From: Purshia tridentata
Taxonomy: Eukaryota > Streptophyta > Magnoliopsida > Rosales > Rosaceae
Direction of reading: 5' to 3'
Length of the DNA stretch: 20,902 nucleotides
Assembly: GCA_003254885.1 (NCBI GenBank)
Contig: QANT01000444.1
Location: 1 to 20,902, forward strand
The translations under genes were made by a program, and so were the position numbers. Below the pieces are notes generated by a model. The model saw only the letters and a program-made list of their open reading frames with translations. It did no database searches and was not told where the DNA came from. Positions 1 to 12,400 of this stretch are shown here, piece after piece. Position 1 is the stretch's first letter. Every line of letters begins with the position of its first letter.

Positions 1-32
1 TCCATCATTTGATAGCAATTTCCGTTGTTTTT

Positions 33-100
33 GTCGAAACCCTAGCGAAATCGAAATTTGATCGAAATTTCCATCGAAATTTCCGTCGAAATCGAAATTA
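33..100. repeat. Imperfect short tandem repeat, TCGAAATTTCC-like
   Basis: The motif tcgaaat recurs six times between 33 and 100, partly as a 12-bp unit (atcgaaatttcc, then gtcgaaatttcc) and partly shortened. An aaaccctag telo-box-like word sits at 39-47. This may be the edge of a larger repeat or of an element cut by the window start. No coding frame accompanies it. Confidence 0.5.
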
Positions 101-770
101 CATTCCTTGATTGAGAGTAGACAAGAAAGCATTATAATAATAATGTATAAACTAGTTAATTGTGTCAATCCAAAGAATCAGTTTCATCTAAATAATAAAC
201 GGACCATACATATTGTATTCCATATATAATAATTATGTCGTGTTTATTTTAAGAAAATTATAATCATATTGTATTTATACCGATCCAATTAGTCTAGTAT
301 ATCGATCCCACATACGACATGCGAACTTGAATTTCCACCCTTAAATTACAACAACATGCGAGCCAATCCTCAATGTATAAATGTCGCATCCAAATAAGAA
401 TTGCAATTTGAGTAATAGCTTTGAACCCACTATGTACTAAACCCACCCGTAAAGCACGAAGAAATTTTGTAACCACATAAGGAAATTTAGAAGAGAAATA
501 AGATTTTGGGAAGGAAAAAATCCATACAAACTAAACAAAAAGAATCCAAATGTTACATATACATGCTATCATATGTGATCAACACAACTTGCACCAAGTC
601 ACAAGTTGTTTAATGTTACAACTTACAATTTATTTCCAAGATTGAATCCCAATAATTATTCACATTTTCTACTTTTTTTTCTTCTTTTTTTGTTCTTTTG
701 CCAACAATATATTTCCCCTTTATTTTGGATTTCTATAATGATCATGGCTTTGTATGAATAGACAAAATGC
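101..770. other. AT-rich intergenic DNA downstream of PPDK
   Basis: This stretch holds no recognisable gene, RNA or element. The only open frame of note is about 60 codons on the minus strand near 294-476, with no family resemblance. There are homopolymer T runs near 670-690. It is 3' flank of the PPDK gene. Confidence 0.6.
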
Positions 771-771
771 A

Positions 772-777
772 TTTATT
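772..777 (-). terminator. PPDK polyadenylation signal AATAAA
   Basis: On the minus strand a canonical AATAAA lies 36 nt past the PPDK TGA stop (815-813), in an AT-rich 3' UTR. The position suits a plant near-upstream element, so cleavage is expected roughly at 740-760. This is a motif call only. Confidence 0.55.
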
Positions 778-812
778 TACAAGTGCAGAGTCACCAATTA
801 CGCAATCTTTTC

Positions 813-3800
813 TCAGACAGCAACTTGAGCTGCTGCTAGCCTGGCAATAGGTACCCTGCCAAAGCATTCAGAATCAGGAATTTGATCAAGTATAGGAGAT
901 AAGTTAGGTTCTTTTCGGACAATTTGACAGTATAACATGTTAAACTGTATTTAATCTCAAAAGACAAATAAAAGAAAAAGAAAACCTGAATGGAGAACAT
1001 GAAACATAGTCTAGTCCGGCCTCTGCAAAAAATGCAACAGAAGAAGGCTCCCCACCATGCTCTCCACATATTCCGACCTGTTGGTTTATAATCACCATCC
1101 AAAACTATCAAGAAATATGAAACAAAAACCTTGATGCTGTATATTGCTCACCATCATATCATTTACCTTTAAACTAGGCCTGGCTGCGCGACCCTTCTCT
1201 GTGGCCATCTTGATGAGCTGCCCAACACCTCTTTGATCAAGTACCTGAAAGCAGTGGACTATAAGTGTCAAGAAAACGGTTTCAATTACTTTTCATTCCT
1301 CAGTCCAAAATATATATATCATTCCCTTATAAGATGACTCTTGGGGAAAACCTCTCTGCAGTGAAGCCTGTGGATTTGCATAAAATATGACTAACCTCGA
1401 ATGGATCACTTTGAAGAATGCCTTTTGAGAGGTAGATAGGTAGAAACTTGCCCACATCATCTCTACTGTACCCAAAGGTCATTTGTGTGAGATCATTGGT
1501 CCCAAAGGAGAAGAACTCTGCTTCCTTTGCAATCTATCAACATATGATATCAATCAGCATAATATGAATAACATGTTCTTCCTTCTATGTTGAAATTAGT
1601 AAGTAACAGTTATAAAGAAAAACATATGAACTTAGCCTACCTCATCTGCAATCAGAGCAGCTCTAGGGATCTCAATCATCGTCCCAACCTTATAGCTCAA
1701 GGAGGTACCCATCTCCGAGAACACTTTCTTCGCGACACTCCGAATTAAACTCACTTGATGCCCTAGTTCCTGACATGCAAAAGTGTCAATCATTCCAGAA
1801 AGATGGAACTGTGTGCTTGATTCTATACAAATTTATGAGATGAGTGTAACTAGAATTCTAGATTTCTGAAGAAGGAACTAAACAAATGCATAAATGAACC
1901 TAGTATTGCAAATAAATAACAAGAAAAAAGAAAGTCAGGAACAGGAGTGAAGGTTCATACCTGAGGTGTTCCCACAAGGGGAACCATTATCTCAGGAATA
2001 ACTTTAATGCCCTGGTTTTTCATTGAGACTGCAGCCTGAAAGATTGCACGCGCCTGCATTTCCGTGAGTTCTGGGTACGATATCCCTAACCTGTTGACAC
2101 ACAAGCAGAAGCCCTTCATCAAAACAACAAGAAAGAGATAGTCTTTGTATCATCAAGTTCTTCACTTGCATTTCATAAACTAATTTTAACATGCAAACAT
2201 TCACGCAGGGAAAATATGTCAGTGAGATTTTCACACTTGTGCCATATTTCCAGACAACATTTATTATGGATTCAAAGTGATAGGCAATTAACTATATAAT
2301 TTTGCACATTCATCAGTGAGTTTAAACTAATACAAGAAATGATGCCTGTGAAGCCATTAACTTGAGTGATATTTAGCTTAGAGAGCTCATGTGAAGACTG
2401 AAGAGCCATCAAACCTGCAGCCTCGGAAACCAAGCATGGGGTTTACTTCTGATAATTTCTCAATTCTTGAGAAAACCTCATCCTCAGTCATGCCAGTCTC
2501 TGCAGTTAGTTCGCTGACAATCTGTTCTAGGTCACCTTCTGGAAGAAATTCATGAAGTGGAGGGTCTAACAGTCGGATTGTTACTGGAAGACCTGGAATT
2601 TCACAAATTTATCTTACATATAAGTAACAACAACAAATTTATAGCAGAAGATAGATAAAATCTTAAACAAATAGACTTCGAGCCTAAAAATCTGCAGTAC
2701 TGAGCTATATATCAATCTCACAGTAGTCATTTCTGATGGCATTTTTCAAAAGTATTGCATGAATTTCAAAAGTTTAAAGAAACAGTAGTGCAAATTACCA
2801 TCCATTGCACGGAAAATTCCCTCAAAGTCAGATCTTTGATAAGGTAGTAAGAGGTTCAATGCTGCCTTCCTCTGTTCAGGTGTAACTGCCATGATCATTT
2901 TTCTTACTGCCTTTATTCTTTCATCTGAAGCAAAGAACTGAAACATAAAAACACGAGAAATATCAAAAGAGTTCCAGTACTTGTTAAACATGAAATAGCA
3001 AGCAAAACTACAAATGTTAAAGTAACACTGTGAACATGGGACTTGCAGCCACCCATTTACACCGCAATGAAAACTTATTTTGATAGGAGAAATGGTTACC
3101 ATGTGCTCTGTCCTGCAAAGTCCAATCCCTTGAGCACCATTATTTCTTGATGTTAGTGCATCTTCAGGGGTGTCAGCATTTGCCATAACCTGTTACAGCA
3201 TTACCACAAAGGTTTTTAAGAAACCAAACAGGTACTGGTACAAATGAAAACCATAGAACAAGAAAATATGGCACCTTAAGACGCCTCAATTTATCAGCCC
3301 AAGACATAAAGGTTTCCAAATCACTACTTAAAGCAGGAGGAGAAAGTGGCTGTTTTCCCAATATGACATCACCAGTTGATCCATTGAGTGAGAGCCATTC
3401 TCCTTCACTAATCACCGTGTTCCCGATCACAACAACCTGTCTCATCAATGAAGAACCCCCATTTATACCATTTTTTCTTTGAAATTTACTAGAACAGTTT
3501 GTTTATAAAAGCTATCAAAACCACCTTCTCAGTGTCATTTACTCGGATATCAGAGCAGCCAGAAACACAACATTTACCCCACCCACGGGCTACAACAGCT
3601 GCATGAGATGTCATGCCACCTCTAGCTGTCAAGATGCCAGCAGCTGCATGCATACCCCCAACATCTTCAGGGCTTGTCTCTGTCCTTACCTAGAGTTATG
3701 CCGAATAACAATTATCAATGATGATGAAACAGAAACATGACTCCAATATAAGTCCTGTGAGAGCTAATAGTTTTGTGATAGTTTTGTGAATGAGGGACCA

Positions 3801-6800
3801 AAAGTTATCTCCTTTATCAAATACATTTCATAGTAGCAATACAATATGTTTAATAAAACTTTAAGAGTGCTGGCAGTCATCTCCTAACTAGATATCATGA
3901 TTCTTCAAATGAATTTCCTTGGAATAGACTATTACGAACTGGGATTCGTCATCCTCAGATCAATTCCATATCCCTTGATGTATTCCATCTGTTTGTTGAA
4001 GCCATAATTATGGAATTTCCAGAAAAGTAAGGATGACCTTTCTGACCGGCTTGAACTGAATTATCAAAGTGTGGGAAAGAGGAAAAATTTAAAAGAGAAA
4101 AAGATGAACATGGTTCTTATTTTACCAAGATGGCACTCTTTCCTTGTGCATGCCATGTTTCAGCATCATCAGCACTGAACACAGCTTGTCCTACTGCTGC
4201 TCCTGGAGATGCAGGCAAGCCAGTGGCAACAACTTTGTCTTTGTAAGCAGTTGGATCCTCAAACTGATCAGACAAATTAAACATGTCATAAATCCTGAAT
4301 GTAAATATACATAAATGCATAGGCTAGTCCAAAGTGTTATCGGGGGGCACATTAATACCAAACTACAAATTGGAAAGGCAGATATATTCACTACCTATCG
4401 CAGCTTAAGCAATATAACTCTCTCTCTCTCTCTCTCTCTCTCCCTTCCCCCCCACCCCAACCCCCTTTTTCGTTCTCTGTGCTAGAAATGAGCATAAATA
4501 CCTGTGGGTGAAGTAGTTGGTCAAGGTGCTGTGGCTCCACCATCTTGATTGCAGTGCGCTTATCAACAAGCCCTTCATTAGCCATGTCTACAGCTATCTT
4601 AACCGCACCTTTACCAGTACGCTTGCCAGAGCGGCATTGTAACATCCACAACCTATTTTCTTGGACTGTGAACTCGATGTCCTGTTTTAGATTTTGAGGA
4701 AAAAATGAAATCAAGAACAATATGTTCCCATTAATAAAAAACTGTGAATGAAATACTGATAGGAAAGTCATATATGGAAATGTAAATATTTTTACCATCA
4801 TATCTTTGTAATGTCTTTCTAGAATTTCACAGTTCTTCACAAGCTCCTTATAAGCTTCTGGCATGCAACTTTTCATAGTATCCAAGTCTTCCGGTGTCCT
4901 AATACCAGCAACTACATCTTCTCCCTATTCAACACCATTATTGAGCTACTCTCATAAAACGATAACAAAAAATAGTCTATACTACTATCAGCTTAGAAAG
5001 AGGTAACAGTGGTATAAAAAACCTGAGCATTGATTAGAAACTCGCCATAAAGCTTCTTTTCACCAGTGCTTGGATTCCTAGTGAATAGAACACCTGTCCC
5101 TGAAGTATTTCCCATGTTCCCAAAAACCATGCATTGAATGTTAACTGCAGTTCCCTTTAAACCAGTTATCTGATTGATGCTCCGGTATTTATTGGCCCTT
5201 GGGCTGTCCCAAGAATCAAAAACTGCTTTAACAGCCAACAATAACTGTTGTTTTGGATCTGCACATGGGCAAAATGACATTTTAACATACAGAGTTGTTA
5301 TAACTAGGACAAAGGTTGACAATATGAAGAAGTTGTTGGCGTTTTACTCGGTACCTGAAGGGAATTTTTCACCCTTAGTTTCAAGATAGACATTTTTGTA
5401 TTGTTCTACCAGCTCTTTAAGATCAGAGGCTGTTAGGTTTGTATCAAGTTCAAACCCTTTTTCATTCTTTAAATTTTCCAACTTCTCCTCAAATGATGAG
5501 TGTGGAATTCCCATAACCTTCAAATGAAAAATGGATGGATTCTCGATAAAGTCAGATTACAACTTGAAACCCAAAAAACAAAGATTGTACTGATTTAAAA
5601 TGCAGCTTATAATTTGGTGGCTAGCTAGTTGCATCCACTTTCAATTGCCTAAAGCCGGGAGAATAAGCAGACGGTTGAGAAGCACGGCAGGTTAATTAAC
5701 ATATACCAATATCATGAAATGCATTAACAGAACCACTTACAACATCTCCAAACATGTCTAGAAAACGTCTGTACGAGTCATAAGCAAAGCGCTCTCCACT
5801 TTTTGCAGCCAAACCAGCAACCACCTCATCATTGAGTCCAAGGTTGAGGACGGTGTCCATCATGCCAGGCATGGAAATCTAGGTAAATAGCATGCAAATC
5901 AGTTGATGCACCACAATTTCTTGCTAAACACACTGAGTTTGAATTTTGCCTCTGTTTAAAATACGTGTTTCTCCATAAGTCAAATGTCATATACATTTTG
6001 GAAATCCTACCAAGAATAACTAATGGTGGCACCAAGACAAAGTTGTAATTCCTTGTGAATTTATGTCACAATGAGTAATACCATACCACTATTTTTTTTT
6101 CCTGCTGGTGAGTCCCATTAACAATTTAGTCCATTGACCCAAAATTTCTAATGTTGACAATATGAGGGAGGGTCTACATTAATTTTCAAGGTGTAAACCC
6201 AGAAAAATTGGAATTGAAATAGCTCTTACCGCCGCACCAGAGCGAACAGAGAGGAGGAGAGGCTTGGAAGGGTCACCAAGAATAGCACCCATGTCCTTTT
6301 GCACACTCTCCAAGCCTTCTAATATCTCCTCCCACAACCTTTCTGGTAACTCCTTGCCATTCTGCTGATACTCTTGGCATGCTTCTGTTGATATAGTAAG
6401 TCCAGGCGGCACCGACAACCCAATGCTAGCCATTTCTGCCAGGTTTGCACCCTTCCCCCCCAACTACAATGCACAAAGGCATGATGAACACAACCATCAT
6501 TGATCATTAAATTTAAATTTATTAACATTTTGACTGCTCTTGTACTGTTCCATTAATTTCGTGTCCAATATACATGCCCTTAACTTGGACTAAAATCTCA
6601 TGGTTTCTGATGTGGGAAGTAAATTAGAGCTTACCAATGACTTCATGCCCTTGTTGCCTTCACTCCTTCCTTTTCCAAAAGTAAATACTCGCTGTATAAA
6701 TAAAAGATAAGCCTTTCAGGCAAGTAACACTAGAATTTGAAGAAATTTAGGCATCTATCCCAAAATCAATTGAAAATAGTAGGAGTAGCTCAAACCCTTA

Positions 6801-7436
6801 TAAGCCACAACGCAATACTATTTTCAATGTGAGATCTTTCTCACAACAGAAGTACCGTGGACAAAATGCTTGCACTAACAATAACAATCCGACATATTAT
6901 ATTGCTTAGGTAGCATCAATTGTCACCTACACAGTACATACTTATATCTACGTTAAAGATGTTAACTTATTATATTGGATGACATGGAGTATGTCCCATC
7001 AGTTTAAGCTTGGTACGTGGATAAGTTGCACGGTACTATGTTAAAGTTAAAAACATCCAATCCAAAATCAATTGTCAATGAGTGAAGAAGTCCACTATTT
7101 TATATCCTCAGCAGAAGAATAAAGTATGAGTACCTTTTGGGTTGTTGGTGTACTTGGGTCTCTAACAGGTGATAGAGTGACTTGTGCTCCAATATGGCCT
7201 GGGGATGAGGGATCATGTTTTTTTGGCTTTGGGTTCGTGATCCCATTAACTATAATCTTATGCATATCCAGCCGGCGATAGCGTGTGTGGGCAACTCGAC
7301 CGGACCGGTTGAGGCCATGGAAGGAAGGGTTTTCTCTAACAAGATCAAATTGATCCACATGTTTCCCCTTGAACAATCTCTGTCTATTAACCTCTGGTGG
7401 AGTCCTTATGAGCATCCCTTTCACTGTGGATGACAT
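813..7436 (-). CDS. PPDK: Pyruvate, phosphate dikinase (plastid-type precursor), 20 coding exons
   Basis: Interconverts pyruvate + ATP + Pi with PEP + AMP + PPi. Coding exons: 7436-7134, 6691-6635, 6463-6230, 5878-5741, 5517-5355, 5258-5023, 4924-4796, 4681-4502, 4263-4126, 3689-3525, 3436-3275, 3189-3100, 2937-2799, 2592-2415, 2090-1961, 1769-1641, 1533-1396, 1244-1167, 1077-986, 855-813. All junctions are GT-AG and keep frame: 2922 bp, 973 residues plus TGA, close to the usual plant precursor (about 950-965). Exon 1 (101 residues, basic, Ser/Thr-rich) resembles a plastid transit peptide. The ATP-grasp half begins near [10 protein letters not shown] (122-131), with SVRSGA at 192-197 and FTRNPSTGE from 357. 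The swivelling phosphohistidine domain has [15 protein letters not shown]: regulatory Thr553, Ser554 and catalytic His555 (codon 3605-3603) are present. The PEP/pyruvate barrel carries [16 protein letters not shown] (868-883) and [10 protein letters not shown] with catalytic Cys933. No lesion was seen. Confidence 0.97.
4418..4442. repeat. (CT)n microsatellite in PPDK intron 8
   Basis: An uninterrupted CT run of about 25 bp lies inside the intron between exons 8 and 9 of PPDK. A C-rich tract follows to about 4465. It is a likely length-polymorphic marker and has no coding effect. Confidence 0.9.
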
Positions 7437-7865
7437 TGAAACTTCTTGATTGGTAAACCCAAGTATTACAATCTACAGTCCTCAATCCTGTCACATGGAA
7501 ATGCACACAATATTTCTCATCAAGAAAATCCAACAATGATCATATGCTATAAACAATACTGCTAAGAAAATACAACTTAACTGAACAGTACTATATGTAC
7601 TTATAGAAATCACTCGAATTGGTTAAAAAAATCTGGTTGTGTATGAAAGTGTGATGTTTCTAATGATATACATAAACCCAAAGTGTGCTAAATTTTTGGA
7701 GATAGTGATCAAATCAAATATGCATAAAGGATATACCTGCAGAAGAGTGAAGGTATGAATGATAGTAGATGTATTATTATTACCTGGGTCTTGAGGTCCA
7801 AAGCTTCTTCAAAAACCCAAAAATGGCGGTTGGTGTTTTCTGGTTTGTCTGTAATAGTCTGTGAT
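7437..7865 (-). other. PPDK 5' leader, probably with an intron
   Basis: Between the predicted transcription start (about 7865) and the ATG at 7436 the minus strand has a good donor, CCCAG|GTAATA, with the exon ending at 7784. Candidate acceptors lie nearer the ATG, for example CTGTAG ending at 7473. A second possible donor, GCAG|GTATAT, lies near 7739. Which pair is used cannot be settled from the sequence. The start codon context is TTTCAATGTC, and the first residues (MSSTVK) begin a frame that runs without a stop into the conserved body. Confidence 0.4.
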
Positions 7866-7890
7866 TGATGACATGAGTGGACGAAATTAC

Positions 7891-8001
7891 AGTTATAGCG
7901 CTAAGTCATGCTTCTAACTGAACTTTGAAACATATTGTTCCTTCAGATGTGGAGAAATTCATAATTAAAAGTGCCAAAAAGACTACAAGGTGACACGTGG
8001 C
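7891..8001 (-). promoter_or_regulatory. Probable PPDK promoter: TATA-like box and G-box/ABRE
   Basis: On the minus strand a TATA-like CGCTATAACT lies at 7900-7891, placing a start near 7865. About 100 bp further upstream is CACGTGGC (7994-8001), a G-box with an ABA-responsive ACGTGGC core. Plant PPDK genes are known to respond to stress, ABA and senescence, which fits, but use of these sites here is inferred. Confidence 0.4.
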
Positions 8002-9368
8002 ATTATGGTTATGACATGCCATTTCCATTGTAATTTACTAATTGTACATTTCAATTTCAATTTTTCACTAAGTAATATAATTTCGTATATATTGTTTATA
8101 ATAATGAAAATTAGAAGATTGAACGTTCGAAAACCTTGAAACAAAATAAAGTAACAAAAAGAATTATTCTACTAGTGTCATATCATATGATCATATCAAA
8201 ATAAAAGTTGCATTTTATATCAACATTAAATTGACCCAAGCAATTTGGGTTTATTTTCCTAAAATAAAAAATAAAAAATTGGGATTAGGAATATGGCACA
8301 CATTTCAATTATCATATCTGTCAATAAAGATGACAGGCTTCTGCAAAAAACTAAAAAAGAAAACAGAGATGATAAGATGACACATAGGAGGATATTTTAG
8401 GTATTTAAAGTTAGCAAATAATTATTAAAAACAAAAAAAAGAGGGAAAAATCGGTTAATATGGTTGACGCTGGTGAGCCGGGTGGCAAAACAAAAAAGGG
8501 CGGGTACAGTGGGGTCGTCACTTCCTTCGCAAGAATCCAAAGAATTCATGCCACGTGGCTCGCTCTTGGACACAAATAGGAGTAAAGGACAGCAATTGCT
8601 CATTTGCTTACAAAGTCACAATTCACAATGCAATCCTCCACTCTCTTTTCTTATCCACAGATATACTTCACTCTCTTCCCACTTAAATTCTCCTTGAATT
8701 ATTTTTTTCTATTATATAAAAAAAACATTAATCAAAATTAGGAAGTTTTGGAGATCTCAAACCTCAAACCGGATCCTATAATAAGGGTTAATTCTATATA
8801 GATTGCTAGCATATATAATTGAAAATGTTCTAGTAGAGTTATGTACTGTTCGAATACTCAACATTCACTTAAAGGTTACAATATTTGAGGATCAATTATG
8901 CAAATCACTATGAATTATTGTTGGCATTAACCAAGCGGTCACATTTTTTATGGTAAAAACTATATTTTAACAGGAAAAAAGTGGACCATGTCAATACTCA
9001 ATGATAAAAAAGAGTGTTTGTATGGTAGAGAACAAACCTCTCAACTACTAGGATATGTCAAACTTCATTCATTGTCTATTCCCATAATTTGGGATGAGTT
9101 TTGCACGTTGTTTTACGTACTCAGGTGAAGTTTGTGTATTTATATATAACTTCAGTTGCCAACATTCCCCTTGGCTTTGATACAACACTCTTTTCTCAAT
9201 ATCGAATCTAAGAGAACAAAATTTAGAGCCAACAAGTAGCCCCATAGATTCCAAACTAGTACATCGTTGAGAAAATGATGATTAAATTATCAAACCACCC
9301 AGAGCATCAACCTCAGAATACAAGGCAACTTAACTGTCAAAACTCTTAAAAGGAGTGAGCCAAATGCA
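8002..9368. other. Intergenic region with orphan promoter-like island
   Basis: No convincing gene was found. 8455-8700 is less AT-rich than its surroundings. It contains a palindromic G-box CCACGTGG (8551-8558), an A/T box (cacaaatagg, 8571-8580) and a CT-rich stretch (8635-8690) like a plant 5' leader on the plus strand. The 77-codon plus-strand frame there (8464-8697) matches no family I know. The remainder (8700-9368) is AT-rich with only short, unconvincing frames. Confidence 0.4.
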
Positions 9369-9403
9369 TTTATTCAGTTCATAGTTGTCTCACAATCTTT
9401 ATT
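9369..9403 (-). terminator. Polyadenylation signals of the RING gene
   Basis: Two minus-strand AATAAA words, at 9403-9398 and 9374-9369, lie 36 and 65 nt beyond the TAA stop of the RING E3 ligase gene. Either could direct 3' end formation. Motif evidence only. Confidence 0.5.
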
Positions 9404-9438
9404 GAGAACACTCTGATCAACTCGATTCTATAAAATAA

Positions 9439-12400
9439 TTAAGAACGAGCATAACGTACAGAAATACGCCACTGTATCAGGCTCCTACAAGAAGGACAAT
9501 CCTTCATGCCCTGTTTCTCATGGAGCTCATTGCATGTTCTGCAAACCACTTGATGCGCACATGGGAGGAAAACCACAGACATCTCCTCTGAGAGGCACAT
9601 CACACACTCCCGTTCACGTTTCACCCCCCCTGTCTCAGAGTAGTCATGAAAATCCTTCACTACTTCTGAGATATATGGCACCCGAGATCCCTTATTATCC
9701 AGGCCATTTCCGATGTCTGTTACTTTGCTGGCATAACTTCCATCAACCCCCCTCCGAAGTGCAGCAATTTTTGAAGAATCACTCTTGAGTCTCAATTGGG
9801 AGATTTCTTTTTCGAGCTTCTGGATATCATCTTTGTACTTCTGCAGGTTGTTTTCTGCTTTCAGTTTAATCATATTCTCCTTGGATTTTGCTGAAGCCTC
9901 AATTTGTTCCCTTTCTTTTCTTATTGAACTGACCTGCGTAAGTAGTTCTTCCTTTGATTTCTCCTCCTGTTGCCATCTAGCCTGCAATTTTTTTTTTCAC
10001 CCTTCAGTGAGAACTTCAAAGTAAAACCTATGGCAGAAACTAGAAAGGAAACTAGTGTAAAACCAAAAAAACAGAAAATTTTCAAGATTTTATCAAATTG
10101 AGCTGTTCACTAGTGCTATCGACATGCTCTTCACAAAGTTCAACCAACGGTCCATGGATCCCTTGGTCTAATTCATAAGTTTCACACTTCCAATGTGTGA
10201 TGGAACATTTCAAGTTACAAAATTCTGTTTGCACATGTGCACGCATGTGTACTAATAGATATGCTCCAAAATGAGAAAGAAAATTGATACTAATAGTACA
10301 AATGTAATGGCAAAAGTATGATAGTACTGTATCTTCTTTATTACATCACAAGCGCAGGTACCATTTAAATTTGCAAAGACTGCATAATCTGCCATCCCAA
10401 AGGAGTAGCATTTCATACTCTAGGTTGTGTAAATAGCACACAGTAACTGAATCATAACCTGGGCTCAAATAATTTAATTGGAAAACTCCTACGCAACAAC
10501 CTGATTTTGTGATTTTAACAGCCCCAACTATGAATGTCATTTCTGCAGCAGTCCCATGACCTCTTTTGAGGTCTAAAAGATAATAGTGATGATGCTAGGA
10601 AATCCATTCAGGTCAATACCTTGGCAATGGGAAACCTCTCGGTCCTGCATCATTTATTGGTTAGCCTTATCCCTCTACCCACCCATTCTATGTGCATGCC
10701 AAATACAATCAAGTCACATATAGGCATATATCCCCATGCATTAATTGTCTAATTGGAGAGCTTAGAATAAATTATTTAAAACATACCTCCATTTGTTCCT
10801 GGAGATCTTTGGCCTGCTCTAGTTCCTGTAGCAGCTGTTTTAACTTGCGCTTTTCTGTCACGAGTTCTTCATTGAATAGAGTTTTCTGCTTCTCCCATGA
10901 CTGAAACTTCATTAGTGTCTTCTTCTCCCGCTTTGATACCTCCTGACAGCTTGCAGCTGACTCTGCAGCACGTAATTTAGCAGCCTCCATCTCCTGCCTC
11001 AACCCAGCATTCTCCACCTCAAGCCTCCGGACGGCAGAATTTGCTCGTTCAACCTGGCCACTAGCCTTGCACAAAGCATTTTCCATCTCAGAAAGCTTCT
11101 TCATGGTATTTTCTTCGAGAGTTTGCTTCTCTTTCTTCAGCCGTTCAACTTCTTCTTTCTCTTGCCTCAATGACTTAAGTTCAGCCTTGTCCTTACTCAA
11201 CCTACGGGCAGCCTGCATGACTTTCTGATTTGCCCACTCTGTCCACTCTTGGAGCTGATTTTTCAGGTCCCGCACTCTTGGAACCAACTTCAGAATCATT
11301 TCATCTTTTTTGTCCCTGGGGACCCACTGCCCCAAGGACTTATCATATGGCATCCCAGCAAAAATAGAATTAGGCACATCAGAATTACAGCTAAGAGGCA
11401 CTGGAGTGAAGTTGATTTTTGTAGGCAGCGAAAGAGAAAGTTCAGTATCAGCAGCTGATAATGCAGGTAGAGCATTGGCTGCAGGTAATGCTGTTGTACT
11501 ATTGACTATAGGTAATGCAGTGGAAGTATTGGCGGCAGGTAATGCTGTCGAAGTATTGACGGCAGGTAATGCTATTGAAGTATTAACAGCAGGTAATGCT
11601 ATCAAAGTATTGACAGCAGGTAATGCTATCGAAGTATTGACAGCAGGCAATATGGATGGGACACTGTTCTTAGGCAATACAGAAGCAGTATTGTCAGTAT
11701 CCAGGTTAAAAGCTCCAGGGGAGGAAGGTCCAGCGCTGGTGGAAAGATTGTGGTTCCCATTTTCTTGAGGCACATCAACTCCCATAGCCTTGCTTATCTT
11801 CAAGGAAGCGTTCTTTAAATTAACAGTGGTAGAGTCTGATACAGATTTTAGTTTCTTATCCAAGATTAAACCACCCAAACCACTCAGCTTCCCTGCTCTT
11901 GAAGACCCTTTACATCCATAAGTTCGGTAACTCTTCTCCAAATGTAGTGATTTCTGCCGAAGCATGTATTCTCTTTTGGTGCTAACAGAATGGACCTTTC
12001 TACTGCCTACAAGCTTTTCCTCTACTGCAGGAGATTGAGATGTTCCAGAAACACCAAAAGGTCTATCCCCATTATCAGACGTGGAATTTGTGCCCTCTTT
12101 CTCTGAGACTGAAGCACAGTGACCAACGGAATTTTTTGGTTTAGCTATGTTGGGAACCCCTGCTATGGTAGGTGTCTCAGACTGTGAACTATGAGAACCA
12201 GGAATTGAAGAAACTGACTTACAAGCATTCAGAAGATTCAATTCAAAACTTTTGGCTTCTGCTTTTGACTGGGGTTGATTCAAAATCGTGGAACTTCCAT
12301 TTGAAACACCGTCATTAATGAAACTACTCAAGGGGTCACCATCCATTGCACAAGCATGAGATACATTCATGTCACAAATCAACAAGCACCACATCGCATC

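Noticed and set aside
39..47. aaaccctag as telomeric sequence at the left edge
   Set aside because: A single unit is not a telomere array; it lies in an unrelated tcgaaat repeat.
836..1111. Minus-strand 91-codon frame at the end of PPDK, and similar short frames inside the gene
   Set aside because: These are PPDK exons read into their introns, or in wrong frames. The spliced model accounts for them.
8464..8697. Plus-strand 77-codon frame
   Set aside because: It has no recognisable domain, is Ser/Arg-rich, and coincides with the promoter-like island. Codon use gives no support for a gene.
9069..9254. Minus-strand 61-codon frame downstream of the RING gene
   Set aside because: I considered a transposon or gene fragment but could match it to no family and saw no neighbouring element features.
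11310..11768. Plus-strand open frame of 152 codons with GNAxxVLTA repeats
   Set aside because: It is the antisense shadow of the 27-bp coding repeat in the RING gene. A repeat unit divisible by three stays open in other frames too, and the minus-strand frame carries the conserved domains.
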